Shown piece by piece: positions 52,864 to 62,599 of a stretch of DNA of 64,000 bases. The stretch comes from Streptomyces armeniacus (lineage in GTDB: Bacteria > Actinomycetota > Actinomycetes > Streptomycetales > Streptomycetaceae), in contig NZ_CP031320.1 in NCBI RefSeq assembly GCF_003355155.1, positions 5,385,367 to 5,449,366 on the forward strand. The letters are read 5' to 3'. The translations under genes were made by a program, and so were the position numbers. The notes under the pieces were generated by a model that made no database searches, was not told the origin of the DNA, and saw only the letters and a program-made list of their open reading frames with translations. How positions within the stretch are numbered: the first letter of the stretch is position 1; each line of letters begins with the position of its first letter.

Positions 52864-53757
52864 ATGTCGCGATCAGTCTCCTCCCCAGGCCGTTCCCCCA
52901 TCCGCGCGCTGCGCCGCCGCCTCTCGCCGCTGCGCCCGTCCGTACGCCGCCGTCCGGCGCGCCGCCTCGTCCTCGCCGCAGTCGCCGCAGCCCTCCTCGG
53001 CACGCTGACTCCGGCGCCCGCCGCGGCCGACGGGGCGCGCGGCGGTGAGCCGAGGGCGCCGGAGGAGTTCGTCGCGCTGCGCGACGTGGCGCCGACGATC
53101 CTCCAGGACATCCGCTACTTCACGCGGCACGACTTCGTGGGCGAGCGCATCGACGGCTACCGCAGCCCGATGTGCATCCTCACCGAGGACGCCGCCCGCG
53201 CGCTGCGCACCGCGCAGCGGCAGTTCCTGCGGCAGGGCTACACCCTGAAGGTCTACGACTGCTTCCGCCCGCAGCGCGCCGTCGACCACTTCGTGCGCTG
53301 GGCGAAGGACCTGGACGACGAGCGGATGAAGGACGAGTTCTATCCGCGCGTGGACAAGTCCCGGCTGTTCGAGGACGGTTACATCGCCGAGCAGTCCGGC
53401 CACAGCCGCGGCAGCACGGTGGACCTGACGCTGGTACGGCTCCCGGCGCTGCCCACCCGCCCGTACGTGCCCGGCGAGCCGCTCGTGCCGTGCTATGCGC
53501 CGCGGGAGGAGCGCTTCCCCGACAACTCCGTCGACATGGGCACCGGTTACGACTGCTTCGACACGCTCTCGCACACGCTCGACCCGCGGGTGCAGGGTGA
53601 GCAGCGGGCCAACCGGCTGCTGCTGAAGCGCGGGCTGGAGGCGGCGGGCTTCGAGAACTACGCCCACGAGTGGTGGCACTTCACCTTCCAGCCGGAGACG
53701 TTCCCGGACACGTACTTCGACTTCCCGGTCTCCCGCCGGTCCCTCGGCGGCCACTGA
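52864..53757 (+). CDS. Exported VanX-type D-alanyl-D-alanine dipeptidase (M15D)
   Basis: A 297-residue zinc peptidase. A basic n-region and hydrophobic helix (about 34-56, LVLAAVAAALLGTLTPAPAA) form a signal peptide. The catalytic core has VYDCFRPQRAV (Arg135), SGHSRGSTVDLTL (zinc ligands His180 and Asp187), DMGTGYDCFD and HEWWHF (Glu269 base, His272 ligand). These are all the VanX determinants. Unlike resistance VanX, it is secreted and has no vanHA partners, so it more likely trims cell-wall peptides. Single gene, followed by an 11-bp hairpin. Confidence 0.94.
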   Translation: MSRSVSSPGRSPIRALRRRLSPLRPSVRRRPARRLVLAAVAAALLGTLTPAPAAADGARGGEPRAPEEFVALRDVAPTILQDIRYFTRHDFVGERIDGYRSPMCILTEDAARALRTAQRQFLRQGYTLKVYDCFRPQRAVDHFVRWAKDLDDERMKDEFYPRVDKSRLFEDGYIAEQSGHSRGSTVDLTLVRLPALPTRPYVPGEPLVPCYAPREERFPDNSVDMGTGYDCFDTLSHTLDPRVQGEQRANRLLLKRGLEAAGFENYAHEWWHFTFQPETFPDTYFDFPVSRRSLGGH

Positions 53758-53783
53758 GCCTGCCGGACTCCCCGTACAGAGTC

Positions 53784-53822
53784 GGCGGCGCCGGAACCAC
53801 CCCCGTGGGTCCCGGCGCCGCC
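53784..53822 (+). terminator. 11-bp hairpin after the dipeptidase gene
   Basis: GGCGGCGCCGG (53784-53794) pairs with CCGGCGCCGCC (53812-53822) with a 17-nt loop that can itself pair partly. It begins 27 bp after the stop. Confidence 0.85.
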
Positions 53823-54033
53823 GTCATCTGTAGTGGACGCCCTTCCCCGGGCGGCGGTTCAAGATCCGGCGGCCCGTGACCCGCATGGGAAGGTGGTGAC
53901 GTGCTCGTGACAGTCGGCACACGCCCGGCGCCGGCGGGCACCGCCCCGTACCGCGGTCGCACTGCCCGGAACTGCTCATGAACAGTGTGTGAACCACCCC
54001 TGCGGGCCCGGCAGTTGACGCCATCATGCTGCC

Positions 54034-55719
54034 GTGCCCTCCTGGTCGGACTCCTTGCGCTTCGCCTTCCAGCCCGTCGTGAATCTGGCCACGGGTTCCG
54101 TGACCGCGCTGGAGATACTCGCCCGCCCGGAGACCGGCGACGTGCTGGCCGCCGCCCGGCGCGCACCGGACCTCGACGCCGAACTCGCCGCCCTCGCCCT
54201 GCGGTCGGCCGCACACCAGGAGACGCTGCTGCCGCTGCACGTCAACGTGTACGCGGGCACCCTCGCGCGGCTCGGCACGCTGACGGCGCTGCGCGCGGCC
54301 GTACGGGAGGCGGGCCGGCACCCGTGGGAGGTGACCGTCGACCTGAGCGCCCCCTTCGCACCCGCGCCCCCGCGGGCACTGCTGGACGGGGTGGCGGCGC
54401 TGCGGGCGGAGGGGTTCCGGATCAGCGCCGACGGAGTCGGCGACGGCGACCTCCCGCTGAACCTCCTCGTCGACCTCGCACCCGACCTGGTCAAGCTCGA
54501 CGGCTCGCTGGCCGCCGCCCTCCCCGACCGCCCCGAGCGGTTCGCCGCCGCGGCCGCCCTGCGGCGGCTCTGCGACGGGATCGGCGCGCTCCTCGCGGTG
54601 GAGGGCGTGGAGACCGAACGGCAGTGCGCGGCCGCCCGCGAGGCGGGCGCGCAGCTCGCGCAGGGCCACCTGTTCGCGCCGCCCATGCGGCGGCCCGCGG
54701 CCGGTGTGCACTGCCCGGTGACGGCCGCGCCGGCGGTGGCGGCGCCGGAGCCGGCGGGCCCGCCGGTCACGCAGTTCCTGCGGCCCGCCGCACTGCTGCC
54801 GCTGTCCGCCTCGGCGGGCGAGGTGCGCGCGCTGCTCACCGGCGCCCCCGACGTGTCCGGTGTGGTGCTGGTCGACGCGGACGGGGCGCCCGTACGGTCC
54901 ATCGACCGGGACCGCTTCCTGCTGCCGCTGTCCGGGCGCTACGGGCACGCCCTGTACGCCGACCGGCCGGCCGCCCGTCTGGCCGACACGCCGCGCACGG
55001 TCCGTACGGACGCGACCGCGTGGGAGGTGCTCGGCGTCGTCGCGGCCGACGAACGCAGCCGTACGGGCGACGACGTGGCGGCCGTGGACGGAGACGGCCG
55101 GTGCGTCGGCGTCGTCCGGCTCACCGACATCGTGCGGGCGCTCGCCGAGTCCCGCGTCGAGCAGGCCGCGTCCCTCAACCCGCTGACCCGGTTGCCGGGC
55201 TCGGACGCGGTCCGCACAGAGGTTGCCGAACGGATCGCGGAGGGCAGGGCGTTCACCCTGAGCTGGCTGGACGTGGACGGCTTCAAGCAGGTCAACGACG
55301 GCGCCGGGTTCGCGGCGGGCGACGAGCTGATTCGTTCCGTGGGGCGGACACTGGCCGGGGCCGCGGCCGCTGACGGCCAGTCGGCCACCCGTATCGGCCA
55401 CATCGGCGGCGACGACTTCCTGATCCTCGCCGACGCGCGGTGCCTCGGCGACCTCGCCGCCGAGGTGCTGGACACGCCCTGGTCGGCGGGCGGCATGCGG
55501 GTGACGCTGTCGCTGGCGACCGTGGTGTGCGAGCCCGGCAGCGTCGCGGACCACCAGCAGGCCTCGGCCTGTCTGGCGCCGCTGAAGAAGGCGGCGAAGG
55601 CGCTGCGCGGCGCGAGCTGGGTGCTGGGGCGCCCGGGCCGCGACGGGCACGAAGTTCTGCGCGGCACGGCCGACGAGTCCGCCGTGTCCATGACCTTGAC
55701 GGCCCCTCAGCAGCGATGA
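54034..55719 (+). CDS. Degenerate-EAL / CBS / GGDEF cyclic-di-GMP protein
   Basis: A 561-residue soluble protein with the order EAL (about 8-215), CBS-like pair (about 245-375) and GGDEF (about 380-545). The EAL part has EIL (27-29) for EAL and ADGVGD for the DDFGTG metal loop, while K153, E189 and Q209 remain, so phosphodiesterase activity is doubtful. The GGDEF part keeps [11 protein letters not shown] and GGDDF (457-461), compatible with a working diguanylate cyclase, and lacks an RxxD inhibitory site. The start is GTG 54034. It may couple nucleotide sensing by CBS to c-di-GMP, which controls development in Streptomyces. Monocistronic. Confidence 0.9.
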   Translation: MPSWSDSLRFAFQPVVNLATGSVTALEILARPETGDVLAAARRAPDLDAELAALALRSAAHQETLLPLHVNVYAGTLARLGTLTALRAAVREAGRHPWEVTVDLSAPFAPAPPRALLDGVAALRAEGFRISADGVGDGDLPLNLLVDLAPDLVKLDGSLAAALPDRPERFAAAAALRRLCDGIGALLAVEGVETERQCAAAREAGAQLAQGHLFAPPMRRPAAGVHCPVTAAPAVAAPEPAGPPVTQFLRPAALLPLSASAGEVRALLTGAPDVSGVVLVDADGAPVRSIDRDRFLLPLSGRYGHALYADRPAARLADTPRTVRTDATAWEVLGVVAADERSRTGDDVAAVDGDGRCVGVVRLTDIVRALAESRVEQAASLNPLTRLPGSDAVRTEVAERIAEGRAFTLSWLDVDGFKQVNDGAGFAAGDELIRSVGRTLAGAAAADGQSATRIGHIGGDDFLILADARCLGDLAAEVLDTPWSAGGMRVTLSLATVVCEPGSVADHQQASACLAPLKKAAKALRGASWVLGRPGRDGHEVLRGTADESAVSMTLTAPQQR

Positions 55720-55870
55720 ACACTGCGTCCACGCTCGTCGCGGAGGCCGGGCGGGGCGGAGGACACGCGGTTGGGCGGTCCTCCCTGCTGTCGGTTCCGT
55801 AGCCAGGCAAGCACATACCCTTCAGGGACGTCCGGGGCCGCCACCCCGGGCGAGGGCACAAGGAGCCGCT

Positions 55871-56605
55871 ATGGAGCAATTCTCGAACGGGGACATCTTC
55901 GCCGGGGAAGTCATCGGTACGGCGATCCTGGTTCTCTTCGGCGCGGGAGTCTGCGCCGCCGTCAATCTGAGGCACTCGAAGGCGAAGGACGCCGGGTGGG
56001 TCGTCATCGCCTTCGGCTGGGGCTTCGGCGTGCTGGCCGGCGCGTACACCGCGACGCCGCTGTCCGGCGGCCACATCAACCCGGCGGTGACCGTCGGGCT
56101 CGCCACGGAGAGCGGCGAGTGGAGCAAGGTGCCGCTCTACATCCTGGCGCAGATGATCGGCGCGTTCATCGGCGCCGTACTGGCGTGGCTGGTCTACTAC
56201 TCGCAGTTCGCCGCCAACGCCGACAAGGACCACGCGCAGCCGACGCTCGGGAACTTCTCCACCATCCCGGAGATCCGGAACCCGGCCGCGAACCTGGTCA
56301 CCGAGGTCATCGCCACCACCGTGCTGGTCCTCCCGATCCTCGCCTTCGGCCTCACCACGGGCCTCGGCGAGTCGGGCACATCGGTGCTGATGGTGTCGCT
56401 CCTCGTCGTCGGCATCGGCCTGTCACTGGGCGGGCCCACCGGCTACGCCATCAACCCCGCCCGCGACCTGGGCCCGCGCCTCGCCCACGCGGTGATGCCG
56501 ATCCCCAACAAGGGCACCTCGGACTGGAGCTACGCGTGGATCCCGGTGGCCGGCCCGCTCATAGGCGGACTGATCGGCGCCGGCATCTACAAACTCGCCT
56601 TCTGA
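55871..56605 (+). CDS. glpF: Glycerol facilitator (MIP/aquaglyceroporin)
   Basis: A 244-residue six-helix channel with both half-helix motifs, [13 protein letters not shown] and [12 protein letters not shown]. The Asp after the second NPA-R marks the glycerol-conducting branch. AAGGAGCCGCT gives a strong ribosome site for ATG 55871. glpK follows after 16 bp, so the two are co-transcribed. In S. coelicolor the operon is preceded by gylR and followed by glpD; neither is adjacent here. Confidence 0.95.
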   Translation: MEQFSNGDIFAGEVIGTAILVLFGAGVCAAVNLRHSKAKDAGWVVIAFGWGFGVLAGAYTATPLSGGHINPAVTVGLATESGEWSKVPLYILAQMIGAFIGAVLAWLVYYSQFAANADKDHAQPTLGNFSTIPEIRNPAANLVTEVIATTVLVLPILAFGLTTGLGESGTSVLMVSLLVVGIGLSLGGPTGYAINPARDLGPRLAHAVMPIPNKGTSDWSYAWIPVAGPLIGGLIGAGIYKLAF

Positions 56606-56621
56606 GCAAGGGACGTAACCC

Positions 56622-58133
56622 ATGACGGATTCGTACGTCGCGGCAATCGACCAGGGCACCACTTCCAGCCGTTGCATCATCTTCAACCAGGACGGCGCGA
56701 TCGTCACCGTCGACCAGCGAGAGCACCGCCAGATCTTTCCCAAACCCGGCTGGGTCGAGCACGACGCCACCGAGATCTGGTCCAAGACGCAGGCCGTCGT
56801 CGCCGGAGCCATCGCCAAGGCGGGGCTGAACCCCGACCAGCTCACCGCCCTCGGCATCACCAACCAGCGCGAGACCACGGTCCTGTGGGAGCGGGCCACG
56901 GGCAAGCCCGTGCACAACGCGATCGTCTGGCAGGACACCCGTACGTCGGCGCTGTGCACGGAACTCGGCGGCGCCGACGGGCAGGACCGCTTCCGTGACC
57001 GTACGGGGCTGCCGCTCGCCAGCTACTTCTCCGGGCCGAAGGTGGCCTGGCTGCTGGACAACGTGCCGGGGCTGCGGCAGCGGGCCGAGGCGGGCGAGAT
57101 CGCGTTCGGCACCATGGACTCCTGGCTGATCTGGAACCTGACCGGCGGCACCGACGGCGGCGTGCACGTCACCGACGTGACCAACGCGGGCCGCACCATG
57201 CTGATGAACCTGGAGACCCTCCAGTGGGACTCCTCGATCCTCTCGGCGATGAACGTGCCCGAGGCCGTCCTGCCGGAGATCAGGTCGTCCGCCGAGGTGT
57301 ACGGCACGGCCGTCGGGCAGCTCGCCGGGGTGCCGGTGGCCTCGGCGCTCGGCGACCAGCAGGCGGCGGTGTTCGGGCAGACCTGCTACGGCGTCGGCGA
57401 GGCCAAGAACACGTACGGCACCGGCTCGTTCCTGCTGCTCAACACCGGCACGCGGCCGGTGCCGTCCAAGAACGGGCTGCTGACCACGATGGGCTACCAG
57501 CTCGGCGGCGAGCCGCCGGTCTACTGCCTGGAGGGCTCCATCGCGATCACCGGGGCGCTGGTGCAGTGGTTCCGCGACCAGCTGGGGATCATCTCCTCGG
57601 CGGACGAGATCGAGCCGCTGGCCGCGAGCGTCGAGGACAACGGCGGGGCGTACATCGTGCCGGCGTTCTCCGGCCTGTTCGCGCCGTACTGGCGCTCGGA
57701 CGCCCGCGGCGTCGTCACCGGCCTCACCCGCTACGTCACCAAGGCCCATCTGGCGCGCGCCGTGCTGGAGGCGACGAGCTGGCAGACGCGTGAGGTGGTG
57801 GACGCGATGTACGAGGACTCGGGCGTACGCATCACCACCCTCAAGGTCGACGGCGGCATGACCGTCAACGACCTGCTGATGCAGCACCAGTCGGACGTTC
57901 TCGGCGTGCCGGTGATCCGGCCCGTGGTCGCCGAGACGACGTGTCTCGGCGCGGCGTACGCGGCGGGGCTGGCCACCGGCGTCTGGTCGGACACGGACGA
58001 GCTGAAGGCGCACTGGAAGCGCGACACGGAGTGGACCCCGCGCATGGGCACCGAGGAGCGGGAGCGGGAGTACCACAACTGGCACAAGGCGGTGGAGCGC
58101 AGCTTCGGCTGGGAGGAGGACGGCGCGAGCTGA
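56622..58133 (+). CDS. glpK: Glycerol kinase
   Basis: A 503-residue FGGY kinase phosphorylating glycerol to sn-glycerol-3-phosphate. [14 protein letters not shown] (phosphate loop), [29 protein letters not shown] and [18 protein letters not shown] are family motifs. CKEGCEIXLAXX-type allosteric residues cannot be judged by eye. It starts 16 bp after glpF. The gene ends 70 bp before the convergent cvnD, with a strong hairpin between. Confidence 0.97.
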   Translation: MTDSYVAAIDQGTTSSRCIIFNQDGAIVTVDQREHRQIFPKPGWVEHDATEIWSKTQAVVAGAIAKAGLNPDQLTALGITNQRETTVLWERATGKPVHNAIVWQDTRTSALCTELGGADGQDRFRDRTGLPLASYFSGPKVAWLLDNVPGLRQRAEAGEIAFGTMDSWLIWNLTGGTDGGVHVTDVTNAGRTMLMNLETLQWDSSILSAMNVPEAVLPEIRSSAEVYGTAVGQLAGVPVASALGDQQAAVFGQTCYGVGEAKNTYGTGSFLLLNTGTRPVPSKNGLLTTMGYQLGGEPPVYCLEGSIAITGALVQWFRDQLGIISSADEIEPLAASVEDNGGAYIVPAFSGLFAPYWRSDARGVVTGLTRYVTKAHLARAVLEATSWQTREVVDAMYEDSGVRITTLKVDGGMTVNDLLMQHQSDVLGVPVIRPVVAETTCLGAAYAAGLATGVWSDTDELKAHWKRDTEWTPRMGTEEREREYHNWHKAVERSFGWEEDGAS

Positions 58134-58170
58134 GGTACGGGGCCCGCGGCCGTCCGCCTGTCCGTCTGTT

Positions 58171-58199
58171 CAGCCGTCCGGTCCGTGTCCGGACGGCTG
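58171..58199. terminator. 11-bp hairpin between convergent glpK and cvnD
   Basis: CAGCCGTCCGG (58171-58181) pairs with CCGGACGGCTG (58189-58199) with a 7-nt loop. It lies between two converging genes and can end both transcripts. Confidence 0.88.
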
Positions 58200-58203
58200 T
58201 CGG

Positions 58204-58830
58204 TCAGGTGGCGGCCGCGGGCTGGCTCCGTTCTGCGGCCGTCCGCATGGCGTGCTCGACGACCATGACGAGCACGTCGCGGGCGGACGCGCGCTTCCGC
58301 GCGTCGCACAGCATCACCGGCACGTTCTCCCCGAGGTCGAGCGCCTGGCGCACGGTCTCCACGGGGTAGCGGTCGGCACCGTCGAAGCAGTTGACGCCGA
58401 CGGTGAAGGGTATGCCGCGCCGCTCGAAGTAGTCGATCGCCGCGAAGCAGTCCTCCAGCCGCCGGGTGTCGGCGAGCACCACCGCGCCGAGCGCGCCCTG
58501 CGCCAGCTCGTCCCACAGGAACCAGAAGCGGTTCTGGCCGGGGGTGCCGAAGAGGTACAGCACCACCTTGTCGTTGATCGTGATGCGGCCGAAGTCCATC
58601 GCGACGGTGGTGGTGGTCTTGGCCTCCACACCGTTCGTGTCGTCGAAGGGCCGGCCCGCCTCCGTCAGCGTCTCCTCCGTCCGCAGCGGCCTGATCTCGC
58701 TGACGGATCCGACGAGCGTCGTCTTGCCGACGCCGAAGCCGCCGGCGACCAGCACCTTCAGGGTGACGGGCTCGTTCACGGCAGCGGCCGCGGCTTTCGC
58801 GCGGCTGCGCTCAGAGCGCCCGAAGACCAT
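58204..58830 (-). CDS. cvnD: Conservon GTPase CvnD
   Basis: A 208-residue Ras-like GTPase of the conservon family (MglA/Rab-like). LVAGGFGVGKTTLVGSVSEI is the P-loop (about 28-47), LYLFGTPGQNRFWFLW is the G3 region and VGVNCFDGADRYP contains the N-box used instead of NKxD. In conservons CvnD interacts with the membrane sensor CvnA and with CvnB/C to make a G-protein-like switch controlling development. Its ATG 58830 lies 20 bp inside the end of cvnC. Confidence 0.95.
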   Translation of the reverse strand: MVFGRSERSRAKAAAAAVNEPVTLKVLVAGGFGVGKTTLVGSVSEIRPLRTEETLTEAGRPFDDTNGVEAKTTTTVAMDFGRITINDKVVLYLFGTPGQNRFWFLWDELAQGALGAVVLADTRRLEDCFAAIDYFERRGIPFTVGVNCFDGADRYPVETVRQALDLGENVPVMLCDARKRASARDVLVMVVEHAMRTAAERSQPAAAT

Positions 58831-59215
58831 TGATCACCTCGCGCAGTATGTTCTCGTCCGGCAGCTCGGCCGGCGGAACGGGGCGGGTGACGCGGACCAG
58901 CTCCGCGTCGATGAGATCGCCGATGAGGACGCGTACGACGCCCACCGGCAGATCGAGTTCGGCGGCCAGTTCGGCGACCGACTGCGGGTTGCGGCGGCAG
59001 TGCGTGACGATGTCGACGTGCTCCGGAGCGAGCGTGTGGTCGTCGATGTCCTCGCCGGCGTCACCGCCGCCCGTGCCGTCGCCGGGGCTCTCCGCGATGA
59101 CGAGCGCGATCAGGTCGAGCCGCGCCTCGTCGGCGCTGCTCCGGGTGCGGCCGCGCGTCATGGCGTACGGCCGCACCACCGGACCTGCCGCGTCGTCGAA
59201 CCAGCGCTCCGTCAT
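58811..59215 (-). CDS. cvnC: Conservon protein CvnC (DUF742)
   Basis: A 134-residue DUF742 protein. VVRPYAMTRGRT near the N-terminus, DIVTHCRRNPQSVAELAAEL, then LPVGVVRVLIGDLIDAELV form a winged-helix-like fold, and the end LPDENILREVINGLRAL is the family signature. It overlaps cvnD by 20 bp and starts 24 bp after the cvnB stop. A conservon partner; no enzymatic motif. Confidence 0.95.
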   Translation of the reverse strand: MTERWFDDAAGPVVRPYAMTRGRTRSSADEARLDLIALVIAESPGDGTGGGDAGEDIDDHTLAPEHVDIVTHCRRNPQSVAELAAELDLPVGVVRVLIGDLIDAELVRVTRPVPPAELPDENILREVINGLRAL

Positions 59216-59239
59216 GGGAGATCCCCTGCCCGCTTCCTG

Positions 59240-59677
59240 TCAGCTTCCGCCGGGCGGGCCGGAGCGGGGTGCGGTGCCGAGATGTACGCCGACGCGCTTC
59301 ACCAGCAGCGTCATCTCATAGGCGACCTGGCCGACATCGGACTCGGCGTCCGCGAGCACGGCCAGGCAGCTGCCGTCGCCGGCGGCCGTGACGAAGAGGA
59401 ACGCCTCCTCCAGCTCCACCACGGTCTGCCGGACGCCGCCCGCCTCGAAGTGCCGGCCGACGCCCTTGGCCAGGCTGTGGAACCCGGAAGCCACCGCCGC
59501 GAGATGCTCGCCGTCCTCCCGGGTGAGTCCCCCGGAGGTGCCTCTGGGGAGCCCGTCGCCGGAGAGCACGAGCGCCTTGCGGATACTGCCCACCCGCTGG
59601 ACGAGCTCGTCCAGCAGCCAGTTGAGTTCGTCCGCACCCCGCGTGTTGGCGTACGAGGCGGCCTTCGGACCGGTCAT
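59240..59677 (-). CDS. cvnB: Conservon roadblock/LC7 protein CvnB
   Basis: A 145-residue roadblock/LC7 protein, the small fold that acts as a GTPase-activating partner in prokaryotic G-protein switches. LNWLLDELVQRVGSIRKALV, LAAVASGFHSLAKGVGRHFE and ESDVGQVAYEMTLLVKRVG match CvnB. Its ATG overlaps the cvnA stop by 4 bp. Confidence 0.95.
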   Translation of the reverse strand: MTGPKAASYANTRGADELNWLLDELVQRVGSIRKALVLSGDGLPRGTSGGLTREDGEHLAAVASGFHSLAKGVGRHFEAGGVRQTVVELEEAFLFVTAAGDGSCLAVLADAESDVGQVAYEMTLLVKRVGVHLGTAPRSGPPGGS

Positions 59678-62364
59678 CGACCTTCCCCCTCTGGAGTTGT
59701 TCCTGCTGGTGGTTCTCCCGTGCCGTCCCGCGACGGGTCACCGTTGTCCTGCCGGCCGCGCTGCCAGCCGCGCTGCATCGACGCCATCCGGCTGCGTACC
59801 TCCTCGGCGTCACGTTCCTCCGGCGCCTGCGTACGCGCGTCCTGGCCCCCACCGTACGTGGCCTCCGACGGCTCCGCCCTGAGCTGCGGGGCGATGCTCG
59901 CCTGCCGTACGCGGCGCGGGAGTCCGCCGACGGTGGCGGGCGCGCCGGAGCCCGGGTCCGCGTCTGAACCCGAGTCCCTGCCGGGGCCCGTGTCCCTGTC
60001 CGCTGCCGTGCCGCCCTGTTCCGGCTCGTGCCGCGGCCCCTGCTGCCGCTGCCGGTCCTCGACCGGGCGGCCGTGGTCGGAGACCAGTACGGGCGCGCCC
60101 CTGCGGCGGCGCGGCAGCGGCGCCGTGCCGTCCGTCCCGGCGGCGCGGGACGTCTCCGCGGGCTCGCGCGCCTGCTGGTGCTGTTCGCCACCGGGCGCTG
60201 CCTCCGGGTCCGGTACGGGGCCCGGGCCGCTGTCGGAGTGGCGCCGCCCCTGCGGCTTCGTACGGCGCCGGAACAGGCCGCCGGGGCTGCTGTCCGTGTC
60301 CTCCAACTCCAGCTCCAGCGGCGCCTCGAGCTCGACCGGACCGTCCAGCGCCGCGGCCGGCGGCGTGCTGCCGCTCTCCAGCAGCGGCACCGGCACCTGG
60401 GCGAGCGCGGCGAAGCGGTCGTCCGTGCCGCCGTCGTCGGCGCGCGCCACGGCGCGCTCGTCGTCGCGGTCGGCGGTCTCGGTGAGCACCGAGCCGGGGA
60501 TGAGCACCACCGCGGTGGTGCCGCCGTACGGGGAGGGCTGCAGCGAGACCCGTACGCCCTGCCGCTGGGCGAGCCGCGACACCACGAACAGCCCGAGCCG
60601 GTCGGTGTCGGACAGCTCGAACTCGGGTGTCTCGGCGAGCCGCAGGTTCGCGTCGAGCAGGGCGTCGGCGTTCATGCCCAGACCGCGGTCGTGGATCTCG
60701 AGGGTGAACCCGTTGGCGACGCGTTCGCCGAGGACCTGGACGGCGGTGTGCGGCGGCGAGAACACGGTGGCGTTCTCGAGGAGTTCGGCGATGAGGTGGG
60801 TGAGGTCGGCGACGGCGCTGCCGTCGACGGCGAGCTTCGACAGCCGCCGTACCTCGATCCGCTCGTAGTCCTCGACCTCGGCCACCGCGGCCCGTACGAC
60901 ATCCATCAGCTGCACCGGCTTGCGCCACTGCCGGGACGGCGCGGCGCCGGAGAGGATGACCAGGCCCTCGGCGTGCCGCCGCATGCGCGTGGTGAGGTGG
61001 TCGAGCCGGAAGAGGTCCGCGAGCTCGTCGGCGTCCTCCGTACGGCGCTCCATCGTGTCGAGCAGGGTGAGCTGGCGGTGCAGCAGCACCTGGTTGCGGC
61101 GGGCGAGGTTGACGAAGACCTCGGAAACGCCGCGGCGCATGTCGGCCTGTTTGACGGCGGCTTCGACGGCGGCGCGCTGGAGGGTGTTGAGGGCCTGGCC
61201 GACCTGGCCGGTCTCGTCCTGCGGGTACTCCAGGCGCGGTGCCTCGGTCTCGACGTCGACCTGTTCGCCGGCGGCGAGCCGGCGCATCACGCTGGGCAGC
61301 CGTACGCCCGCGGACTCGTTGGCCTCCTTGCGCAGCGTGCTCAGGTCGCGTACGAGCCCGCGGCCGACGCGGAACGAGATGACGATGGAGGCCAGCACGG
61401 CCAGGAAGCCGAGGACGCCGGCGGCTCCGGCGCGCAGGAGCACGTTGGTGGTCTCGGGCTCGATCCGGTCGTGGAATCGTTCGTGCGCGTCGAAGTGGAG
61501 GCGCTGCATGTCGTCGAGGACGGCGGTGGTGGCCTCCTCCCAGCGGTCCGCGCCGACGACGCCGGCGGCGCCGCGCGCGCCGGCGGCGATGATGGCGTCC
61601 TCGTAGCTGGCGAGGGTGCGGCCGTCGGTGCCGCTCCAGTAGTCCTCGAAGCCCTCGCGGTCCTCGTTGGGCAGCTGCTGCACGCTGGCGATGTACGCGA
61701 GGTTCCGTTCGGCGATCCGGTCGGAGAACGCGCGCCGGTCGCCGCTGGTCATCTCGCCCGCGGCCAGTGCCGCCGCCATCAGCGCATCCTCGCGGGACAG
61801 ATACTCGCGGGCGCGGGTGAAGCCGGTCAGCGCGCGGCTCTGCTTCTCGAGCCCGGCCTGCTCCAGTCCGTTCATCGAGTCGAGGAACAGGAAGCAGGGG
61901 TCGATGAGTTCGTTGTACGCCTGGAACGCGCCGCCGCGGCTGAGCGTGCTGTTCTCGGCCTTGTCGCGCAGGTCCTGCAGCCCGTCGAGGCCCTCCAGCA
62001 TGTTGTCGAGCTGGGCGCGCGGCTCCTCCTCCAGATCCCCCCTGAGCCCCTCGTCGACCTGTTCGCGTACCGTGTCGACAGCCCGGTCGGTGGACCGCTG
62101 CTGGCTGTGGAGCCGGGTGAGGGCATCGGAACGGCGGGGGTCGGCGAGGTGGATCAGGATCTGGCGGCGTTCGCGCTGGATCGCGTGGGTGACGTCGTGG
62201 ACGGGGTCGTCGACCCGCTCCATGGCCTCCGTGGCGGAGATCAGGTCTGCTGCCTCGCGGCTGGTGAGGTAGGTCGCGAAGGCCCAGATGGACACGAGGG
62301 ACACGAGCGGCACCAGCAGCAGCGCCACGATCTTCCGGCGGATCGGCTTACCGCGAAAGCGCAT
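59674..62364 (-). CDS. cvnA: Conservon sensor histidine kinase-like protein CvnA
   Basis: An 896-residue membrane sensor. TM1 (about 11-32) and TM2 (about 311-331) enclose an extracytoplasmic nitrate/nitrite-sensing (NIT) domain with four-helix character. A HAMP linker (about 332-395) leads to a coiled region (LDHLTTRMRRHAEGLVILSG, 454-473) and a HATPase domain with N box ELLENATVFS (N531), DRGLGMN (559-565) and GLFVVSRLAQRQGV. The C-terminal 270 residues are charged and low in complexity. It is the first gene of cvnABCD; no cytochrome P450 gene follows, unlike some conservons. Signal unknown. Confidence 0.94.
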   Translation of the reverse strand: MRFRGKPIRRKIVALLLVPLVSLVSIWAFATYLTSREAADLISATEAMERVDDPVHDVTHAIQRERRQILIHLADPRRSDALTRLHSQQRSTDRAVDTVREQVDEGLRGDLEEEPRAQLDNMLEGLDGLQDLRDKAENSTLSRGGAFQAYNELIDPCFLFLDSMNGLEQAGLEKQSRALTGFTRAREYLSREDALMAAALAAGEMTSGDRRAFSDRIAERNLAYIASVQQLPNEDREGFEDYWSGTDGRTLASYEDAIIAAGARGAAGVVGADRWEEATTAVLDDMQRLHFDAHERFHDRIEPETTNVLLRAGAAGVLGFLAVLASIVISFRVGRGLVRDLSTLRKEANESAGVRLPSVMRRLAAGEQVDVETEAPRLEYPQDETGQVGQALNTLQRAAVEAAVKQADMRRGVSEVFVNLARRNQVLLHRQLTLLDTMERRTEDADELADLFRLDHLTTRMRRHAEGLVILSGAAPSRQWRKPVQLMDVVRAAVAEVEDYERIEVRRLSKLAVDGSAVADLTHLIAELLENATVFSPPHTAVQVLGERVANGFTLEIHDRGLGMNADALLDANLRLAETPEFELSDTDRLGLFVVSRLAQRQGVRVSLQPSPYGGTTAVVLIPGSVLTETADRDDERAVARADDGGTDDRFAALAQVPVPLLESGSTPPAAALDGPVELEAPLELELEDTDSSPGGLFRRRTKPQGRRHSDSGPGPVPDPEAAPGGEQHQQAREPAETSRAAGTDGTAPLPRRRRGAPVLVSDHGRPVEDRQRQQGPRHEPEQGGTAADRDTGPGRDSGSDADPGSGAPATVGGLPRRVRQASIAPQLRAEPSEATYGGGQDARTQAPEERDAEEVRSRMASMQRGWQRGRQDNGDPSRDGTGEPPAGTTPEGEGR

Positions 62365-62599
62365 GGCCTCCCCTACGTCAACCCCTCCGCTCGGAGGCGT
62401 GTTTCAACAGCAAACGGCGCGAGCCTACTACTGCGCCACCGCCAACTCGTAGACGTGTCCCCACGTTCAATCGATCGTCCAGGGTGCCTCATCCTGAGTT
62501 GTCCGTCGATGCCCTGAGGCGGTATCGGTAAATGTGGCGCAGGACACGTGACCGGAGGGGTTTGCATGCCCGGCGACGTGAAGGGGGAGTGGAGAAAAC

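Noticed and set aside
50105..53008. 967-codon open frame overlapping the GH31 gene
   Set aside because: A shadow frame of the GH31 gene; the GH31 frame has catalytic motifs and correct codon bias, this one has neither.
52864..53757. Vancomycin-resistance VanX
   Set aside because: It has the VanX catalytic residues but also a signal peptide, and there are no vanH, vanA or vanRS genes nearby. A cell-wall peptide-trimming role is more likely.
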